A stretch of 49,778 nt of DNA, from positions 1-49,778 of the forward strand of contig NZ_NRDF01000014.1 of NCBI RefSeq assembly GCF_003130205.1, read 5' to 3'. Numbering within the stretch: the first letter of the stretch is position 1; each line of letters opens with the position of its first letter. The position numbers and the translations under genes were made by a program. The stretch is from Aggregatibacter actinomycetemcomitans. GTDB lineage: Bacteria; Pseudomonadota; Gammaproteobacteria; Enterobacterales; Pasteurellaceae. The notes under the pieces were generated by a model. That model did no database searches. It was given only the letters and a program-made list of their open reading frames with translations, and was not told the DNA's origin. This document shows, in pieces, positions 20,776 through 29,816 of this stretch.

Positions 20776-20846
20776 TAAATAAATAATTGATTGTTATTTC
20801 AACAAAATTAATAGAACCTGCAGAGACAATAATTTTTGATAAATGA

Positions 20847-20873
20847 CTCAAGTAAAGTTATACTTGAGCCCTT
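20847..20873 (+). terminator. Hairpin in the leader of the yibN-like gene
   Basis: CTCAAGTA (20847-20854) and TACTTGAG (20861-20868) form a perfect 8-bp stem with a six-base loop, followed by CCCTTATTTTTA. It ends about 33 bases before the start codon and may be an attenuator or the terminator of an upstream transcript. Confidence 0.5.
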
Positions 20874-20901
20874 ATTTTTAAACCTGATTATTGAGAAAAA
20901 A

Positions 20902-21342
20902 ATGCAAGAATTTATACCCATGGCAACCGCTTTTGCCAAAAATCATACCTTGATCGTCGTCGCTTGGGTAGCTGTCTTTTTGATGGTGATCTATAACTTC
21001 GTAAAATCCGCCACCAGTAAAACCAAACTTATTGATAATGCGGAAGCGATTTCCTTAATGAACAACCAAAATGCCGTGGTTATCGACTTACGCTCCATTG
21101 ATGAGTTTAACAAAGGCCATATCATAAACAGTTTAAACATCCTGCCTTCCGAAATTAAAAACAACAATATCGGAAAAATTGAACAGCACAAAGACATTCC
21201 GGTAATTTTAGCCTGTGCCGATTTCGTTTCTTCCCGTTCTTCCGGTGAAATTCTGGCAAAACAAGGTTTCAATCATGTTTATGTGCTAAGAGAAGGCATC
21301 GGCGGCTGGCGTGCAGCAAATTTACCTTTAGTTAAAAAATAA
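20902..21342 (+). CDS. yibN: Membrane-anchored rhodanese-domain protein (YibN-like)
   Basis: A single N-terminal membrane helix (residues 12-36, LIVVAWVAVFLMVIYNFV) precedes a rhodanese domain (about 48-140) with VVIDLRSIDEFNKGHI and NILPSEIK. The start at 20902 (MQEFIPMATAFAK) matches YibN better than an upstream in-frame codon. The active-site position reads ACADFVSSRS; the Cys is present, but the loop lacks the usual Arg five residues on, so sulfurtransferase activity is uncertain. It precedes secB, gpsA and cysE as in E. coli, but grxC, which lies between yibN and secB there, is absent. Confidence 0.88.
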   Translation: MQEFIPMATAFAKNHTLIVVAWVAVFLMVIYNFVKSATSKTKLIDNAEAISLMNNQNAVVIDLRSIDEFNKGHIINSLNILPSEIKNNNIGKIEQHKDIPVILACADFVSSRSSGEILAKQGFNHVYVLREGIGGWRAANLPLVKK

Positions 21343-21357
21343 AATAAGGATTCGAAA

Positions 21358-21870
21358 ATGACCGAAGAAAACAAAGAAGTGGCAAACCAAGAACAAGAAG
21401 TTCAAGCGGTGTTGCAAATTCAACGCATTTATGTGAAAGACGTTTCTTTTGAAGCACCAAACCTACCGCACATTTTCAACCAAGAATGGAAACCGCGTTT
21501 AAGTTTTGATTTATCTACCGAAACCGCCAAATTAGGCGATGATTTATATGAAGTCTGCTTAAATATTTCAGTGGAAACCACATTGGAAGATTCCGGTGAT
21601 GTGGCATTCATCTGTGAAGTGAAACAAGCGGGCGTGTTTACCATCAATGGTTTGGAAGAAATGCAAATGGCGCATTGCTTAACCTCACAATGCCCGAATA
21701 TGTTATTCCCGTATGCCCGTGAATTGGTTTCCAACTTAGTGAACCGCGGTACTTTCCCGGCATTAAACCTTTCTCCAGTAAATTTTGACGCACTATTTGT
21801 TGAATATTTTCAACGTCAGGAACAACAAGCGCAAGAAGCCGGCAAGCAAAGCGAACCAACAGTAAATTAA
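21358..21870 (+). CDS. secB: Protein-export chaperone SecB
   Basis: A cytosolic tetrameric chaperone that keeps preproteins unfolded and delivers them to SecA. The 170 residues contain the SecB landmarks [20 protein letters not shown] (key motif [12 protein letters not shown]), IFNQEW, and the C-terminal [11 protein letters not shown] and [15 protein letters not shown]. It starts 15 bases after the yibN-like gene with a TAAGGA ribosome site, so the two are probably co-transcribed. A strong terminator follows. Confidence 0.97.
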   Translation: MTEENKEVANQEQEVQAVLQIQRIYVKDVSFEAPNLPHIFNQEWKPRLSFDLSTETAKLGDDLYEVCLNISVETTLEDSGDVAFICEVKQAGVFTINGLEEMQMAHCLTSQCPNMLFPYARELVSNLVNRGTFPALNLSPVNFDALFVEYFQRQEQQAQEAGKQSEPTVN

Positions 21871-21875
21871 TTGAA

Positions 21876-21914
21876 AAACCCACTTTTTAGTCTTGAAAAG
21901 TGGGTTTATTTTTT
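21876..21914 (+). terminator. Intrinsic terminator after secB
   Basis: AAACCCACTTTT (21876-21887) and AAAAGTGGGTTT (21896-21907) form a perfect 12-bp stem with an eight-base loop and then ATTTTTT. It should separate secB from gpsA transcription. Confidence 0.85.
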
Positions 21915-21954
21915 CGGTAGCGTTTTTTTGCCTCTTTTTTGCCATAAGGAGTAA

Positions 21955-22971
21955 ATGATGAATACAACCATAGCCGATTATCCTATCACTGTGCTGGGTG
22001 CCGGTTCTTTCGGTACGGCATTGGCTATCGCTTTTTCACGCAACGGACATTCCACCTATCTATGGGGACACAACCCGACAAAAATGCAGCAACTTCAGGC
22101 AGATCGCCAAAATAACGCATTTTTACCCGATATTATTTTTCCGTCATCTTTGGTTATTGAAGCCGATTTAGGCAAGGCGATTCAAGCCTCAAAGGATTTA
22201 TTACTTGCTGTGCCGAGCCATTGCTTCGGTGAAATTCTCGCTGAAATTCGACCGCACTTACGCGCTGATCATCGTATCGTATGGGCAACCAAAGGCTTAG
22301 AGAGGGATACCGGGCGTTTACTGGAAGAGGTAATTAAAGAAAAACTTGGCGAACAGTACCCGCTGGCGGTGCTTTCCGGCCCGACATTTGCCAAAGAATT
22401 GGCTTCCGGTTTACCTACCGCCATTACGCTGGCATCCGATAACGAAGCCTTTGCCCGACAATTTCAGGCACGCATTCACTGTAGTAAACATTTTCGGGTT
22501 TATATCAATAATGATATGCTCGGCGTACAACTGGGCGGTGCGATTAAAAACGTCATTGCCATCGGTGCGGGCATTTCCGACGGCATGGGTTTCGGTGCCA
22601 ATGCCAGAACGGCGTTAATTACCCGTGGCATTGCGGAAATATCCCGTTTAGGCGCCGCACTTGGCGCTAATCCGAATACCTTTATGGGAATGTCCGGCTT
22701 AGGCGATTTAGTATTGACCTGCACCGATAACCAATCACGCAACCGCCGTTTCGGCATCATGCTCGGGCAAGGCGTTTCGGCACAAGAGGCGATGGAAAAT
22801 ATCGGGCAAGTGGTGGAAGGCTTTTATAACACCAAAGAAGCCCATTTATTGGCGCAACGGCACAACATCGAAATGCCCATCACCGAGCAAATTTATCAAG
22901 TACTGTTCTGCGGCAAAGCAGCAAAAGATGCTGCCGTGAATTTACTGGGCAGAGAACGTAAAGGGGAATAA
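21955..22971 (+). CDS. gpsA: Glycerol-3-phosphate dehydrogenase [NAD(P)+]
   Basis: Reduces dihydroxyacetone phosphate to sn-glycerol-3-phosphate for phospholipid synthesis. The NAD(P) fold is at the N-terminus ([16 protein letters not shown]), with [24 protein letters not shown], the catalytic-lysine region [17 protein letters not shown] and [11 protein letters not shown] following. It has 338 residues. Start at 21955 or the adjacent 21958; AAGGAG lies before both. cysE begins three bases after its stop. Confidence 0.97.
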   Translation: MMNTTIADYPITVLGAGSFGTALAIAFSRNGHSTYLWGHNPTKMQQLQADRQNNAFLPDIIFPSSLVIEADLGKAIQASKDLLLAVPSHCFGEILAEIRPHLRADHRIVWATKGLERDTGRLLEEVIKEKLGEQYPLAVLSGPTFAKELASGLPTAITLASDNEAFARQFQARIHCSKHFRVYINNDMLGVQLGGAIKNVIAIGAGISDGMGFGANARTALITRGIAEISRLGAALGANPNTFMGMSGLGDLVLTCTDNQSRNRRFGIMLGQGVSAQEAMENIGQVVEGFYNTKEAHLLAQRHNIEMPITEQIYQVLFCGKAAKDAAVNLLGRERKGE

Positions 22972-22973
22972 TC

Positions 22974-23771
22974 ATGTCATTAGAAGTTTGGCAAAATATT
23001 CGTCAGGAAGCGAAACAGCTCGTCGATAACGAGCCTATGCTTGCCAGTTTTTTTCATTCGACGATCTTAAAACATCACAATTTAGGCAGTGCATTAAGCT
23101 ACATTTTAGCCAATAAATTAGCCAATACGATTATGCCCGCCATCGCATTACGTGAAATCATCGAAGAAACCTATCAGGCAAAACCCGGCATTATCGAATG
23201 CGCCGCCTGCGACATCATGGCTGTGCGTCAACGTGACCCGGCGGTTGAATTATTATCCACGCCGTTGCTTTATTTAAAAGGCTTTCACGCTTTACAAAGT
23301 TATCGCATCACCCATTATTTATGGCAACAAAACCGCAAAGCCCTGGCGATTTATCTGCAAAACCAAATTTCCGTCGCATTCGACGTGGATATTCACCCCG
23401 CAGCAAAAATCGGGCATGGCATTATGTTTGACCATGCCACCGGCATTGTGGTGGGCGAAACCTCGGTCATTGAAAATAATGTATCTATTTTACAAGGGGT
23501 TACCTTAGGCGGAACAGGTAAAGAATCCGGTAATCGGCATCCAAAAGTGCGTGAAGGCGTGATGATAGGCGCCGGTGCAAAAATTTTAGGCAACATTGAA
23601 GTGGGAAAATATGCTAAAATTGGTTCTAATTCCGTAGTGTTGCAACCGGTGCCGGAATATGCCACCGCAGCGGGTGTACCTGCACGAATCATTGGTAAAG
23701 ATAAAGATGCCAAACCGGCATTTGATATGAACCAAAACTTTATTGATCTTGGTATGGAACTGAATATCTGA
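22974..23771 (+). CDS. cysE: Serine O-acetyltransferase
   Basis: Makes O-acetylserine from serine and acetyl-CoA, the committed step of cysteine synthesis. The 265 residues comprise an N-terminal helical domain (1-140) and a left-handed beta-helix (about 140-240) with GIMFDHATGIVVGETSVIEN and GGTGKESGNRHPKVREGVMIGAGAKILG (key parts DHATGIVVGET and GNRHPKV). The C-terminal tail ends in a Gly-Met-Glu-Leu-Asn-Ile run; E. coli CysE also ends in Ile, needed for contact with CysK. It is coupled to gpsA. Confidence 0.96.
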   Translation: MSLEVWQNIRQEAKQLVDNEPMLASFFHSTILKHHNLGSALSYILANKLANTIMPAIALREIIEETYQAKPGIIECAACDIMAVRQRDPAVELLSTPLLYLKGFHALQSYRITHYLWQQNRKALAIYLQNQISVAFDVDIHPAAKIGHGIMFDHATGIVVGETSVIENNVSILQGVTLGGTGKESGNRHPKVREGVMIGAGAKILGNIEVGKYAKIGSNSVVLQPVPEYATAAGVPARIIGKDKDAKPAFDMNQNFIDLGMELNI

Positions 23772-23826
23772 TTTCCATTATTAAATCAAAAACTATTAAA
23801 TCAAAAACACCGTAAAAATGACTCGC

Positions 23827-23940
23827 AATCGAATCAAGTTCGATTATTCGTCCCGATAGGGCCGTTGGCAAAGCCAACGTTCGAAATCCGTTGGATTTTA
23901 TAACCGCACTTTAGACGCATTAAAGTGCGGTTAGTTTTTT
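23827..23940 (+). terminator. Run of four hairpins ending in a USS-pair terminator
   Basis: Four inverted repeats follow one another: AATCGAA/TTCGATT (23827-23845), CGTTGGC/GCCAACG (23863-23879), AAATCC/GGATTT (23884-23898) and AACCGCACTTTA/TAAAGTGCGGTT (23902-23932), the last followed by a T run. The last is a convincing terminator for gpsA-cysE; the others are unexplained. Confidence 0.65.
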
Positions 23941-23985
23941 TGTTATTTTTAAATTTAAAAACCAATTTTAGATGGATAACTTATA

Positions 23986-24390
23986 ATGCAAAAGCAATCA
24001 TTATTTTCAAATGTAAAATACCTATTTGTCTTTTTTATCAGCTTATTTTTTGTTATTTCCTGCGGAAATAATACGGATAAATTAGAAGATGAATACCTTG
24101 GCGAAATACAAAAGGATAGCGAATACCGCTATGTCATCGATATTGATAAACTAGCCAACGGAAAAGCGATTGAAACCTCGGTAAAAATGACAATTTCGCC
24201 GGAAAACTCGGGAATAACGGGAAAATACCTGTTCAATAAACAGGCTGACTTAGCGCAAAATCTTGTGATAATCGAAGGAAAACCGCAACTTCAAGGCGAC
24301 ATTTACATCGACCTTCAATGGGGTATTTACGGAAATATGAGTTATTCGCCGAAATTATTTAAAAAGCGATATTTACTCAAAATAAAATAA
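23986..24390 (+). CDS. Hypothetical small lipoprotein
   Basis: I do not recognise this protein. Residues 1-26 look like a lipoprotein signal: a hydrophobic stretch FVFFISLFFVISCG with Cys26 in a V-I-S-C box. The mature part (about 108 residues) is mostly beta-forming and charged, with an ITGKYLFNKQ motif and no cysteine. It stands alone between the gpsA-cysE terminator and a terminator shared with glpX. Its base composition is AT-rich compared with neighbours. The ribosome site is weak. Confidence 0.6.
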   Translation: MQKQSLFSNVKYLFVFFISLFFVISCGNNTDKLEDEYLGEIQKDSEYRYVIDIDKLANGKAIETSVKMTISPENSGITGKYLFNKQADLAQNLVIIEGKPQLQGDIYIDLQWGIYGNMSYSPKLFKKRYLLKIK

Positions 24391-24393
24391 ATA

Positions 24394-24420
24394 AAAGCCG
24401 GTGTTATTACCGGCTTTATT
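24394..24420. terminator. Bidirectional terminator between the small lipoprotein gene and glpX
   Basis: AAAGCCGGT (24394-24402) and ACCGGCTTT (24409-24417) form a perfect 9-bp stem with a six-base loop, flanked by A-rich and T-rich tracts. It lies between convergent genes. Confidence 0.85.
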
Positions 24421-24427
24421 TTTATCA

Positions 24428-25345
24428 TTAGGCATTAATTAAACGATAAAGTGCGGTGTCTTTTCGGTCTAAATAATGGGTGGATTGAATACGACGAATA
24501 GTTCTGGATTTGCCACGAATTAATAAGGTTTCCGTTGTTGCCAAATTACCTTTACGATGAATACCTTTTAATAAATCGCTATTGGTAATACCCGTTGCGG
24601 CAAACACCAAATTATCATCACGCACCAGTTGTTCCAGTTGCAATACGGTGTTCACTTCTACGCCCATTTCCTGACAACGGCGAACTTCCTCCGCCGCCAC
24701 AACGCCTTCCGGCGCACCGCCGATACCGTAAACCATATCCACTTCCGCTTCCGGCAAACAGCATAAAACGGAAGCGGCAACATCGCCGTCAGGAATGGTA
24801 AATACGCGTACGCCCAATTCGTGCATTTTTTCAATCACCGTGCTATGACGGGGTTTATCCAACACCATGACACTTAAATCGGACAATAATTTGCCTAATT
24901 TAGAAGCAACACGACGCAAATTTTGTTCAATAGGCAAATTCAAATCAATCAAGCCTTTCACTTCCGGCCCCACCATCAGTTTTTCCATGTACATATCCGG
25001 CGCTTTTAAAAAGGTATTTTTACCCCCTGCCGCCAGCACGGAAATGGCGTTAGACTGCCCCATTGCCGTCATTCGTGTACCGTCAATAGGATCAACGGCA
25101 ATGGACACCAACTCGCCCATGCCGGAACCGACTTTTTCACCGATATACAACATCGGCGCCTGATCAATTTCCCCTTCGCCAATCACGATTTCCGCATCCA
25201 TATGAATCAAATTCAGCATATAGCGCATGGCTTTCACCGCCGCATCGTCCGCCGCATTTTTATCTCCGCGTCCCAACCAAGCAAAACCGGCTAACGCGGC
25301 AACTTCCGTAACTCTTGAAAATTCAATGGCTAATGCTCTGTTCAT
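24428..25345 (-). CDS. glpX: Fructose-1,6-bisphosphatase class II, with internal deletion
   Basis: Hydrolyses fructose-1,6-bisphosphate in gluconeogenesis with Mn2+. Clear class II motifs are LAIEFSRVTE, GRGDKNAAD, IVIGEGEIDQAPM, AVDPIDGTRMTAMGQ, IPDGDVAAS and GIGGAPEGV. It has 305 residues against about 336 in E. coli GlpX. The difference maps to a single place: after GGAPEGVVAA the sequence goes directly to EEVRRCQEMGVE, skipping roughly 31 residues. The frame is kept and the C-terminus RRIQSTHYLDRKDTALYRLI is normal. Whether the shortened enzyme is active is unknown. It is divergent from zapB. Confidence 0.92.
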   Translation of the reverse strand: MNRALAIEFSRVTEVAALAGFAWLGRGDKNAADDAAVKAMRYMLNLIHMDAEIVIGEGEIDQAPMLYIGEKVGSGMGELVSIAVDPIDGTRMTAMGQSNAISVLAAGGKNTFLKAPDMYMEKLMVGPEVKGLIDLNLPIEQNLRRVASKLGKLLSDLSVMVLDKPRHSTVIEKMHELGVRVFTIPDGDVAASVLCCLPEAEVDMVYGIGGAPEGVVAAEEVRRCQEMGVEVNTVLQLEQLVRDDNLVFAATGITNSDLLKGIHRKGNLATTETLLIRGKSRTIRRIQSTHYLDRKDTALYRLINA

Positions 25346-25540
25346 GATCTATCCCTTAAAATCAAAAATGTGAAATCGGCTTATTTTAGCACTAAGCAAA
25401 CGATTGCATACTAAAATTTAAGAGAAAATTTTAGCGAAAAGAATTAATTAGCAGATAATGCGATTCTTTTCTTTAAAAAAGACGATTAAGTAAGGTAGAA
25501 TATGGCCACTTTACATCCATTTGTTTTAGAGGAAATTACT

Positions 25541-25759
25541 ATGTCACTAGAAATTCTAGACCAGTTAGAAAACAAGATTAAACAAGCTGTCGAAACCATT
25601 CAGTTGCTTCAATTGGAAGTGGATGAATTAAGAGAAAAAAATGGCAGAGCACAACAAGAAAATGATGCACTACGCGGTGAAAACGAACAATTAAGAGGCG
25701 AACACCAAAATATTCAAGAACGTTTACGTTCGCTTTTAGGTATCACCGACAGCATCTAA
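25541..25759 (+). CDS. zapB: Cell division protein ZapB
   Basis: A small coiled-coil protein that supports the Z ring through ZapA. The 72 residues are almost entirely heptad repeats: MSLEILDQLENKIKQAVETI and LQLEVDELREKN. I chose ATG 25541 because GAGGAAA precedes it and this Met begins the family sequence; the frame is open upstream to 25502. It is divergent from glpX and precedes mioC. Confidence 0.93.
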   Translation: MSLEILDQLENKIKQAVETIQLLQLEVDELREKNGRAQQENDALRGENEQLRGEHQNIQERLRSLLGITDSI

Positions 25760-25816
25760 CTATTTATTTTTAAACAAGGGTTTAGTTTATCTAAGCCTTC
25801 TTTTTTAGGAGAGAAA

Positions 25817-26260
25817 ATGCAGCCTAAAATTTGCTTAATTACCGGCAGCACATTAGGTGGCGCCGAATATGTTGCCGAACACTTGGAAAGCGTATTACAA
25901 CAACAGGGTTTCAGCACCGCACTTCTGCACGGACCCTCTTTAGACGAAGTCATTAATGAAAAACTGTGGTTGGTGGTCACCTCCACCCACGGCGCTGGCG
26001 AATTGCCGGATAACCTAAAACCGCTATTTGACGAACTCAAGACCGGTGATGCGGATCTTTCGGGTTTACGATTTGCCGTCATTGGCTTGGGCAACTCCGA
26101 TTACGATACCTTCTGTTTTGCGGTGGATACAGTAGAGCAGACTTTGCTGACAAAAAGCGCGGTCAAAATTACCGACGCTTTGCGTATTGATGTCTTAACG
26201 GAAGCCGATCAGGAACAATGTGCGGAAGACTGGCTACCTAACTTTGTGCAACATCTTTAA
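25817..26260 (+). CDS. mioC: Flavodoxin-like protein MioC
   Basis: A small FMN protein of 147 residues found beside oriC in many gamma-proteobacteria. The FMN loop is [29 protein letters not shown] and [13 protein letters not shown] are the other flavin-binding loops. In E. coli its transcription passes into the origin, and the same orientation holds here since it reads toward the region 26261-26683. Its role in electron transfer is not firmly known. Confidence 0.95.
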   Translation: MQPKICLITGSTLGGAEYVAEHLESVLQQQGFSTALLHGPSLDEVINEKLWLVVTSTHGAGELPDNLKPLFDELKTGDADLSGLRFAVIGLGNSDYDTFCFAVDTVEQTLLTKSAVKITDALRIDVLTEADQEQCAEDWLPNFVQHL

Positions 26261-26683
26261 TCTTTTTGCTCAAAATAAAATCAATCATTTTCTCAAAACT
26301 CTTGTGGATAACTTCACATAAAATTGTGAAAAATCTGTTTTTATAACATGAATAAATTTTACAAAAGATCTAACTGTGGATAAATAACAAAGTTACCCAC
26401 AAGAAATTTGAGGGTGGATCGGTAAGATCTTAACAACTTGTAACATGATCCATCTCTTTCATTTACCACATAAAAAAGATCTTATCCAAGGTTTTCGTCG
26501 ATCCTAATTATAGTAATAATAAACTTTATATATAGATAAAGATCTTATTATTTATTAACGTCGGATCCCGTCTTCCGTTCCCCACAAACTGACCTTTTAT
26601 CCTCACAGGATTTTCAGTAGAATAGCAACCAATTTTTAAAAGGATCAGAGGATCCGTCACAGAATGTAAGAGATAAAAAAATA
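26261..26683. other. oriC: Putative chromosomal origin of replication (oriC)
   Basis: The 423-bp AT-rich gap between mioC and mnmG matches the enterobacterial origin position. Two perfect DnaA boxes (TGTGGATAA) lie at 26303-26311 and 26375-26383. Near matches are TTACCCACA at 26393-26401 (8/9), TTATCCAAG at 26482-26490 (7/9) and TTATCCTCA at 26597-26605 (8/9). GATC sites are dense (about ten, several as AGATCTTA), fitting Dam/SeqA control. A very AT-rich tract (about 26505-26560) on the mnmG side fits the unwinding element, in the same relative place as the E. coli 13-mers. Confidence 0.88.
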
Positions 26684-28576
26684 ATGATGTTTTATACAGA
26701 AACCTATGATGTCATCGTGATCGGTGGCGGCCATGCAGGAACCGAAGCCGCATTGGCACCTGCACGCATGGGGTTAAAAACCCTGTTGCTTACGCATAAT
26801 GTGGATACCTTAGGGCAAATGTCCTGTAATCCGGCGATTGGCGGGATCGGCAAAGGGCATTTGGTCAAAGAAATTGATGCCATGGGCGGTTTAATGGCAA
26901 CCGCGGCGGATAAGGCGGGTATTCAATTTCGTACCTTAAACAGCAGTAAAGGCCCGGCGGTGCGTGCAACACGTGCACAGGCAGACCGTGTGTTATATCG
27001 CCAAGCGGTGCGTATCGCCCTTGAAAATCAACAGAATTTGGATATTTTTCAACAAGAAGCCACGGATATTTTAATTGAACAAGATCGTACTACGGGCGTA
27101 GTGACCAAAATGGGGCTGAAATTTCATGCCAAAGCCGTAATTCTCACTGCTGGCACTTTTCTCGCCGGTAAGATCCATATTGGTTTGGAAAATTATACCG
27201 GCGGGCGTGCAGGTGATCCGGCTTCCGTGATATTGGCACAGCGTTTGCGTGATCTCAATTTACGGGTGGATCGCTTAAAAACCGGTACGCCGCCACGTAT
27301 TGACGCACGTACCATTGATTTTTCCGTGCTTGCCGAACAACATGGCGATGTGCAATTGCCGGTATTTTCGTTCATGGGATCGGTCGATCAACATCCCCGC
27401 CAAATTCCGTGTTTTATTACCCATACCAACGAAAAAACCCATGAGGTGATCCGCAATAATTTGGATCGCAGCCCAATGTACACAGGCGTGATCGAAGGAA
27501 TTGGTCCGCGTTATTGTCCGTCTATTGAAGATAAAGTAATGCGTTTTGCCGATCGCAATTCTCATCAGATCTATTTGGAACCGGAAGGCTTAACCAGTAA
27601 CGAAATTTACCCGAACGGTATTTCCACCAGTTTGCCGTTTGATGTGCAAATGGGCATTGTCAATTCCATGAAAGGCTTGGAAAATGCACGGATTGTGAAA
27701 CCGGGCTATGCCATTGAATACGATTATTTTGATCCACGTGACTTAAAACCGACATTGGAAACCAAATCCATTCAGGGGTTATTCTTTGCTGGACAAATTA
27801 ACGGCACAACCGGTTATGAAGAAGCGGCGGCGCAAGGTTTGCTCGCCGGAATTAACGCCGGGCTTTATGTGCAGGAAAAAGACGCGTGGTTCCCGCGTCG
27901 CGATCAGGCTTATATCGGTGTGTTGGTGGACGACCTCTGCACCCTTGGTACCAAAGAACCGTACCGCGTGTTTACCTCCCGTGCGGAATATCGCTTGTTG
28001 CTACGCGAAGATAACGCCGATATTCGTTTAACGCCGATTGCCCATGAACTTGGGTTGATTGATGAGGCGCGTTGGGCGCGTTTTAACCAAAAAATGGAAA
28101 ACATTGAGCTTGAACGCCAACGCTTACGCAGTATTTGGCTACACCCGCGTTCGGAATATCTGGAAGAAGCGAATAAAGTGTTGGGCAGCCCACTGGTGCG
28201 CGAAGCTAACGGCGAAGATTTATTGCGCCGTCCGGAAATGAATTATGAAATTTTGACTTCTCTCACCCCTTATCAGCCGGCAATGGAAGATAAAGAAGCG
28301 GTGGAACAGGTGGAAATTGCCATTAAATATCAAGGCTATATTGAGCACCAAGAAGAAGAAATCGAAAAACAAAAACGCCACGAAAACACGGCTATTCCGG
28401 CGCAGTTTGATTATGCTAAAGTTTCCGGTTTATCAAACGAAGTGCGCGCGAAGCTAGAACAACATCGCCCGGTGTCTATTGGTCAAGCAAGCCGAATTTC
28501 CGGCATCACACCGGCGGCAATTTCCATCATTTTAGTGAACTTGAAAAAACAAGGGATGCTAAAGCGCGGGGAATAA
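26684..28576 (+). CDS. mnmG: tRNA uridine-5-carboxymethylaminomethyl modification enzyme MnmG
   Basis: With MnmE it installs the cmnm5 group at U34 of certain tRNAs, using FAD, NADH and a folate one-carbon unit. The 630 residues begin with the FAD fold [15 protein letters not shown] and contain [29 protein letters not shown], the catalytic region [17 protein letters not shown], and [18 protein letters not shown]. The start is 26684 or 26687 (MMFYTE). The gene lies directly after the origin, as in E. coli, but is separated from rsmG by an inserted gene pair. Confidence 0.97.
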   Translation: MMFYTETYDVIVIGGGHAGTEAALAPARMGLKTLLLTHNVDTLGQMSCNPAIGGIGKGHLVKEIDAMGGLMATAADKAGIQFRTLNSSKGPAVRATRAQADRVLYRQAVRIALENQQNLDIFQQEATDILIEQDRTTGVVTKMGLKFHAKAVILTAGTFLAGKIHIGLENYTGGRAGDPASVILAQRLRDLNLRVDRLKTGTPPRIDARTIDFSVLAEQHGDVQLPVFSFMGSVDQHPRQIPCFITHTNEKTHEVIRNNLDRSPMYTGVIEGIGPRYCPSIEDKVMRFADRNSHQIYLEPEGLTSNEIYPNGISTSLPFDVQMGIVNSMKGLENARIVKPGYAIEYDYFDPRDLKPTLETKSIQGLFFAGQINGTTGYEEAAAQGLLAGINAGLYVQEKDAWFPRRDQAYIGVLVDDLCTLGTKEPYRVFTSRAEYRLLLREDNADIRLTPIAHELGLIDEARWARFNQKMENIELERQRLRSIWLHPRSEYLEEANKVLGSPLVREANGEDLLRRPEMNYEILTSLTPYQPAMEDKEAVEQVEIAIKYQGYIEHQEEEIEKQKRHENTAIPAQFDYAKVSGLSNEVRAKLEQHRPVSIGQASRISGITPAAISIILVNLKKQGMLKRGE

Positions 28577-28804
28577 TCTTTCACTAAAAACAAAAAAGTG
28601 CGGTCGGTTTAGCAGACGTTTTCATAAATAATTGACCCGATCTCATGCAACACAAATTTTGATGGCTAATCGGGTTATGTTGCCTTATCAGAAGTAAATG
28701 TGCGGGGCGATGAGATGAGATTGGCTAAGCTTATCACGCATTTTTGCCAGCCCAAGGTTAAAAACCGAGGATAGTGAGTACCCTCGGTTAAGTATCAAAC
28801 CCTG
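28577..28804. other. Intergenic region after mnmG
   Basis: Contains one USS (about 28598) and a stretch (28630-28760) where I see no gene or clear motif on either strand. It ends with the terminator of the minus-strand neighbour. Confidence 0.5.
28757..28789 (-). terminator. Terminator of the quinone reductase-like gene
   Basis: AACCGAGG (28763-28770) and CCTCGGTT (28782-28789) form a perfect 8-bp stem; on the minus strand it is followed by TTTTTAA. It lies about 15 bases past the gene's stop. Confidence 0.75.
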
Positions 28805-29662
28805 TTATGGTAAAAGTTGTAGTGCTTGTTTCACTGCCACATCTAATTTTGTGGTTGGGTGACCAAGTAATTTCTCAAGGGTTTTATCCTCTGAAAATAA
28901 TGCACCATTTGATGCGTCCACATCACATTCTGCAGTTAACCTTGCAAAATCTTCAGGCAAGCCTGCTTTTATAAGCGCCGCTGAATAATCTGCGGCAGGA
29001 AGATCGACATAAGGAATCTCTTTGCCTGTTTGTTTACTGATTTCTGCAGCTAAATCCGCTAATGTCCAACTGGTTGAGCCGGCAAGTTCGTAAGTTTGGT
29101 TGTCATAACCTTCACCTAATGTCACATTTACCGCTGCTTCAGCAAGTTCTGCACGACTGGCGGATGAAATACGTCCCTCTTTTGCCGAACCGTAGAAAGC
29201 GTTATTTTCCAATGCTGCAGGAATAAAAGCGGTGTGGTTTTCGGTGTACCAGCCGTTGCGTAAAATGGTGTAAGTAATACCTGATGCTTTTAATGCGGCT
29301 TCGGTTTGTATGTATTCATCTGATAATAAACGTACATTATTTTCTTTGTTAACGTTGATAAAACTAATATAGATGATACGTTTCACGCCTGCTTTTTTGG
29401 CTGATTCAATAACATTATTGTGTTGTGCGAAACGTTGTCCAATTTCGTTGCTTGATACTAAAATTAAGGTATCTACGCCTTGCAATGCTTCCACTTGACC
29501 TTCCACTTTTGAATAGTCAAATTTGCGTGCTTCCACACCTAAAATTTTTTCCGGGGAACGCACGAGGGCGATAACGTTGACGTTTTTTGCTTTTAATAAA
29601 TCTAATGCGATGGCACCGAATTGACCTGTTGCACCTGTAATGGCGATAATTTTGTTTGTCAT
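28805..29662 (-). CDS. NAD(P)H-binding quinone reductase-like protein (QorB/NmrA family)
   Basis: A member of the NmrA-like short-chain dehydrogenase group; close relatives (QorB/YtfG) reduce quinones with NADPH. The 285 residues begin with the dinucleotide motif IAITGATGQFGAIALD (G-x-x-G-x-x-G) and include ALVRSPEK, VSSNEIGQR and RNGWYTENHTAFIPAALE. It is divergent from an HxlR-type regulator, the same layout as E. coli ytfG-ytfH. Together they are inserted between mnmG and rsmG. Substrate is inferred from the family. Confidence 0.85.
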   Translation of the reverse strand: MTNKIIAITGATGQFGAIALDLLKAKNVNVIALVRSPEKILGVEARKFDYSKVEGQVEALQGVDTLILVSSNEIGQRFAQHNNVIESAKKAGVKRIIYISFINVNKENNVRLLSDEYIQTEAALKASGITYTILRNGWYTENHTAFIPAALENNAFYGSAKEGRISSASRAELAEAAVNVTLGEGYDNQTYELAGSTSWTLADLAAEISKQTGKEIPYVDLPAADYSAALIKAGLPEDFARLTAECDVDASNGALFSEDKTLEKLLGHPTTKLDVAVKQALQLLP

Positions 29663-29745
29663 GTTGTTTTCCTCCTGGTAGTGGGATGGTTGACCGTATT
29701 AGTCGATGGCAACTATAATAATTACATTACTTACTTTTGAGAAGT

Positions 29746-29763
29746 ACTTACATAAACGTAAGT
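29746..29763. promoter_or_regulatory. Candidate HxlR operator
   Basis: ACTTAC-N6-GTAAGT is a perfect inverted repeat between two divergent genes. A further ACTTAC half-site lies at 29729-29734, 17 bases upstream in the same direction. Such dyads are usual binding sites for HxlR dimers near their own gene. Confidence 0.6.
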
Positions 29764-29816
29764 TTTGGAAAATTTTTAAATTTATTTATAATTAATTGAT
29801 TTTTAAGGAAATAAAA

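Larger units (their letters stand above)
20576..20901. promoter_or_regulatory. Divergent control region between dcuB and the yibN-like gene
   Basis: This 326-bp AT-rich gap holds a CRP-type palindrome (20754-20775), a TTGAT half-site near 20787 that could be part of an FNR box but whose other half is poor, and a hairpin (20847-20868) in the leader of the plus-strand gene. No further gene seen. Confidence 0.55.

Noticed and set aside
20780-20805. FNR box before dcuB
   Set aside because: TTGAT is present but the second half (expected ATCAA) does not match.
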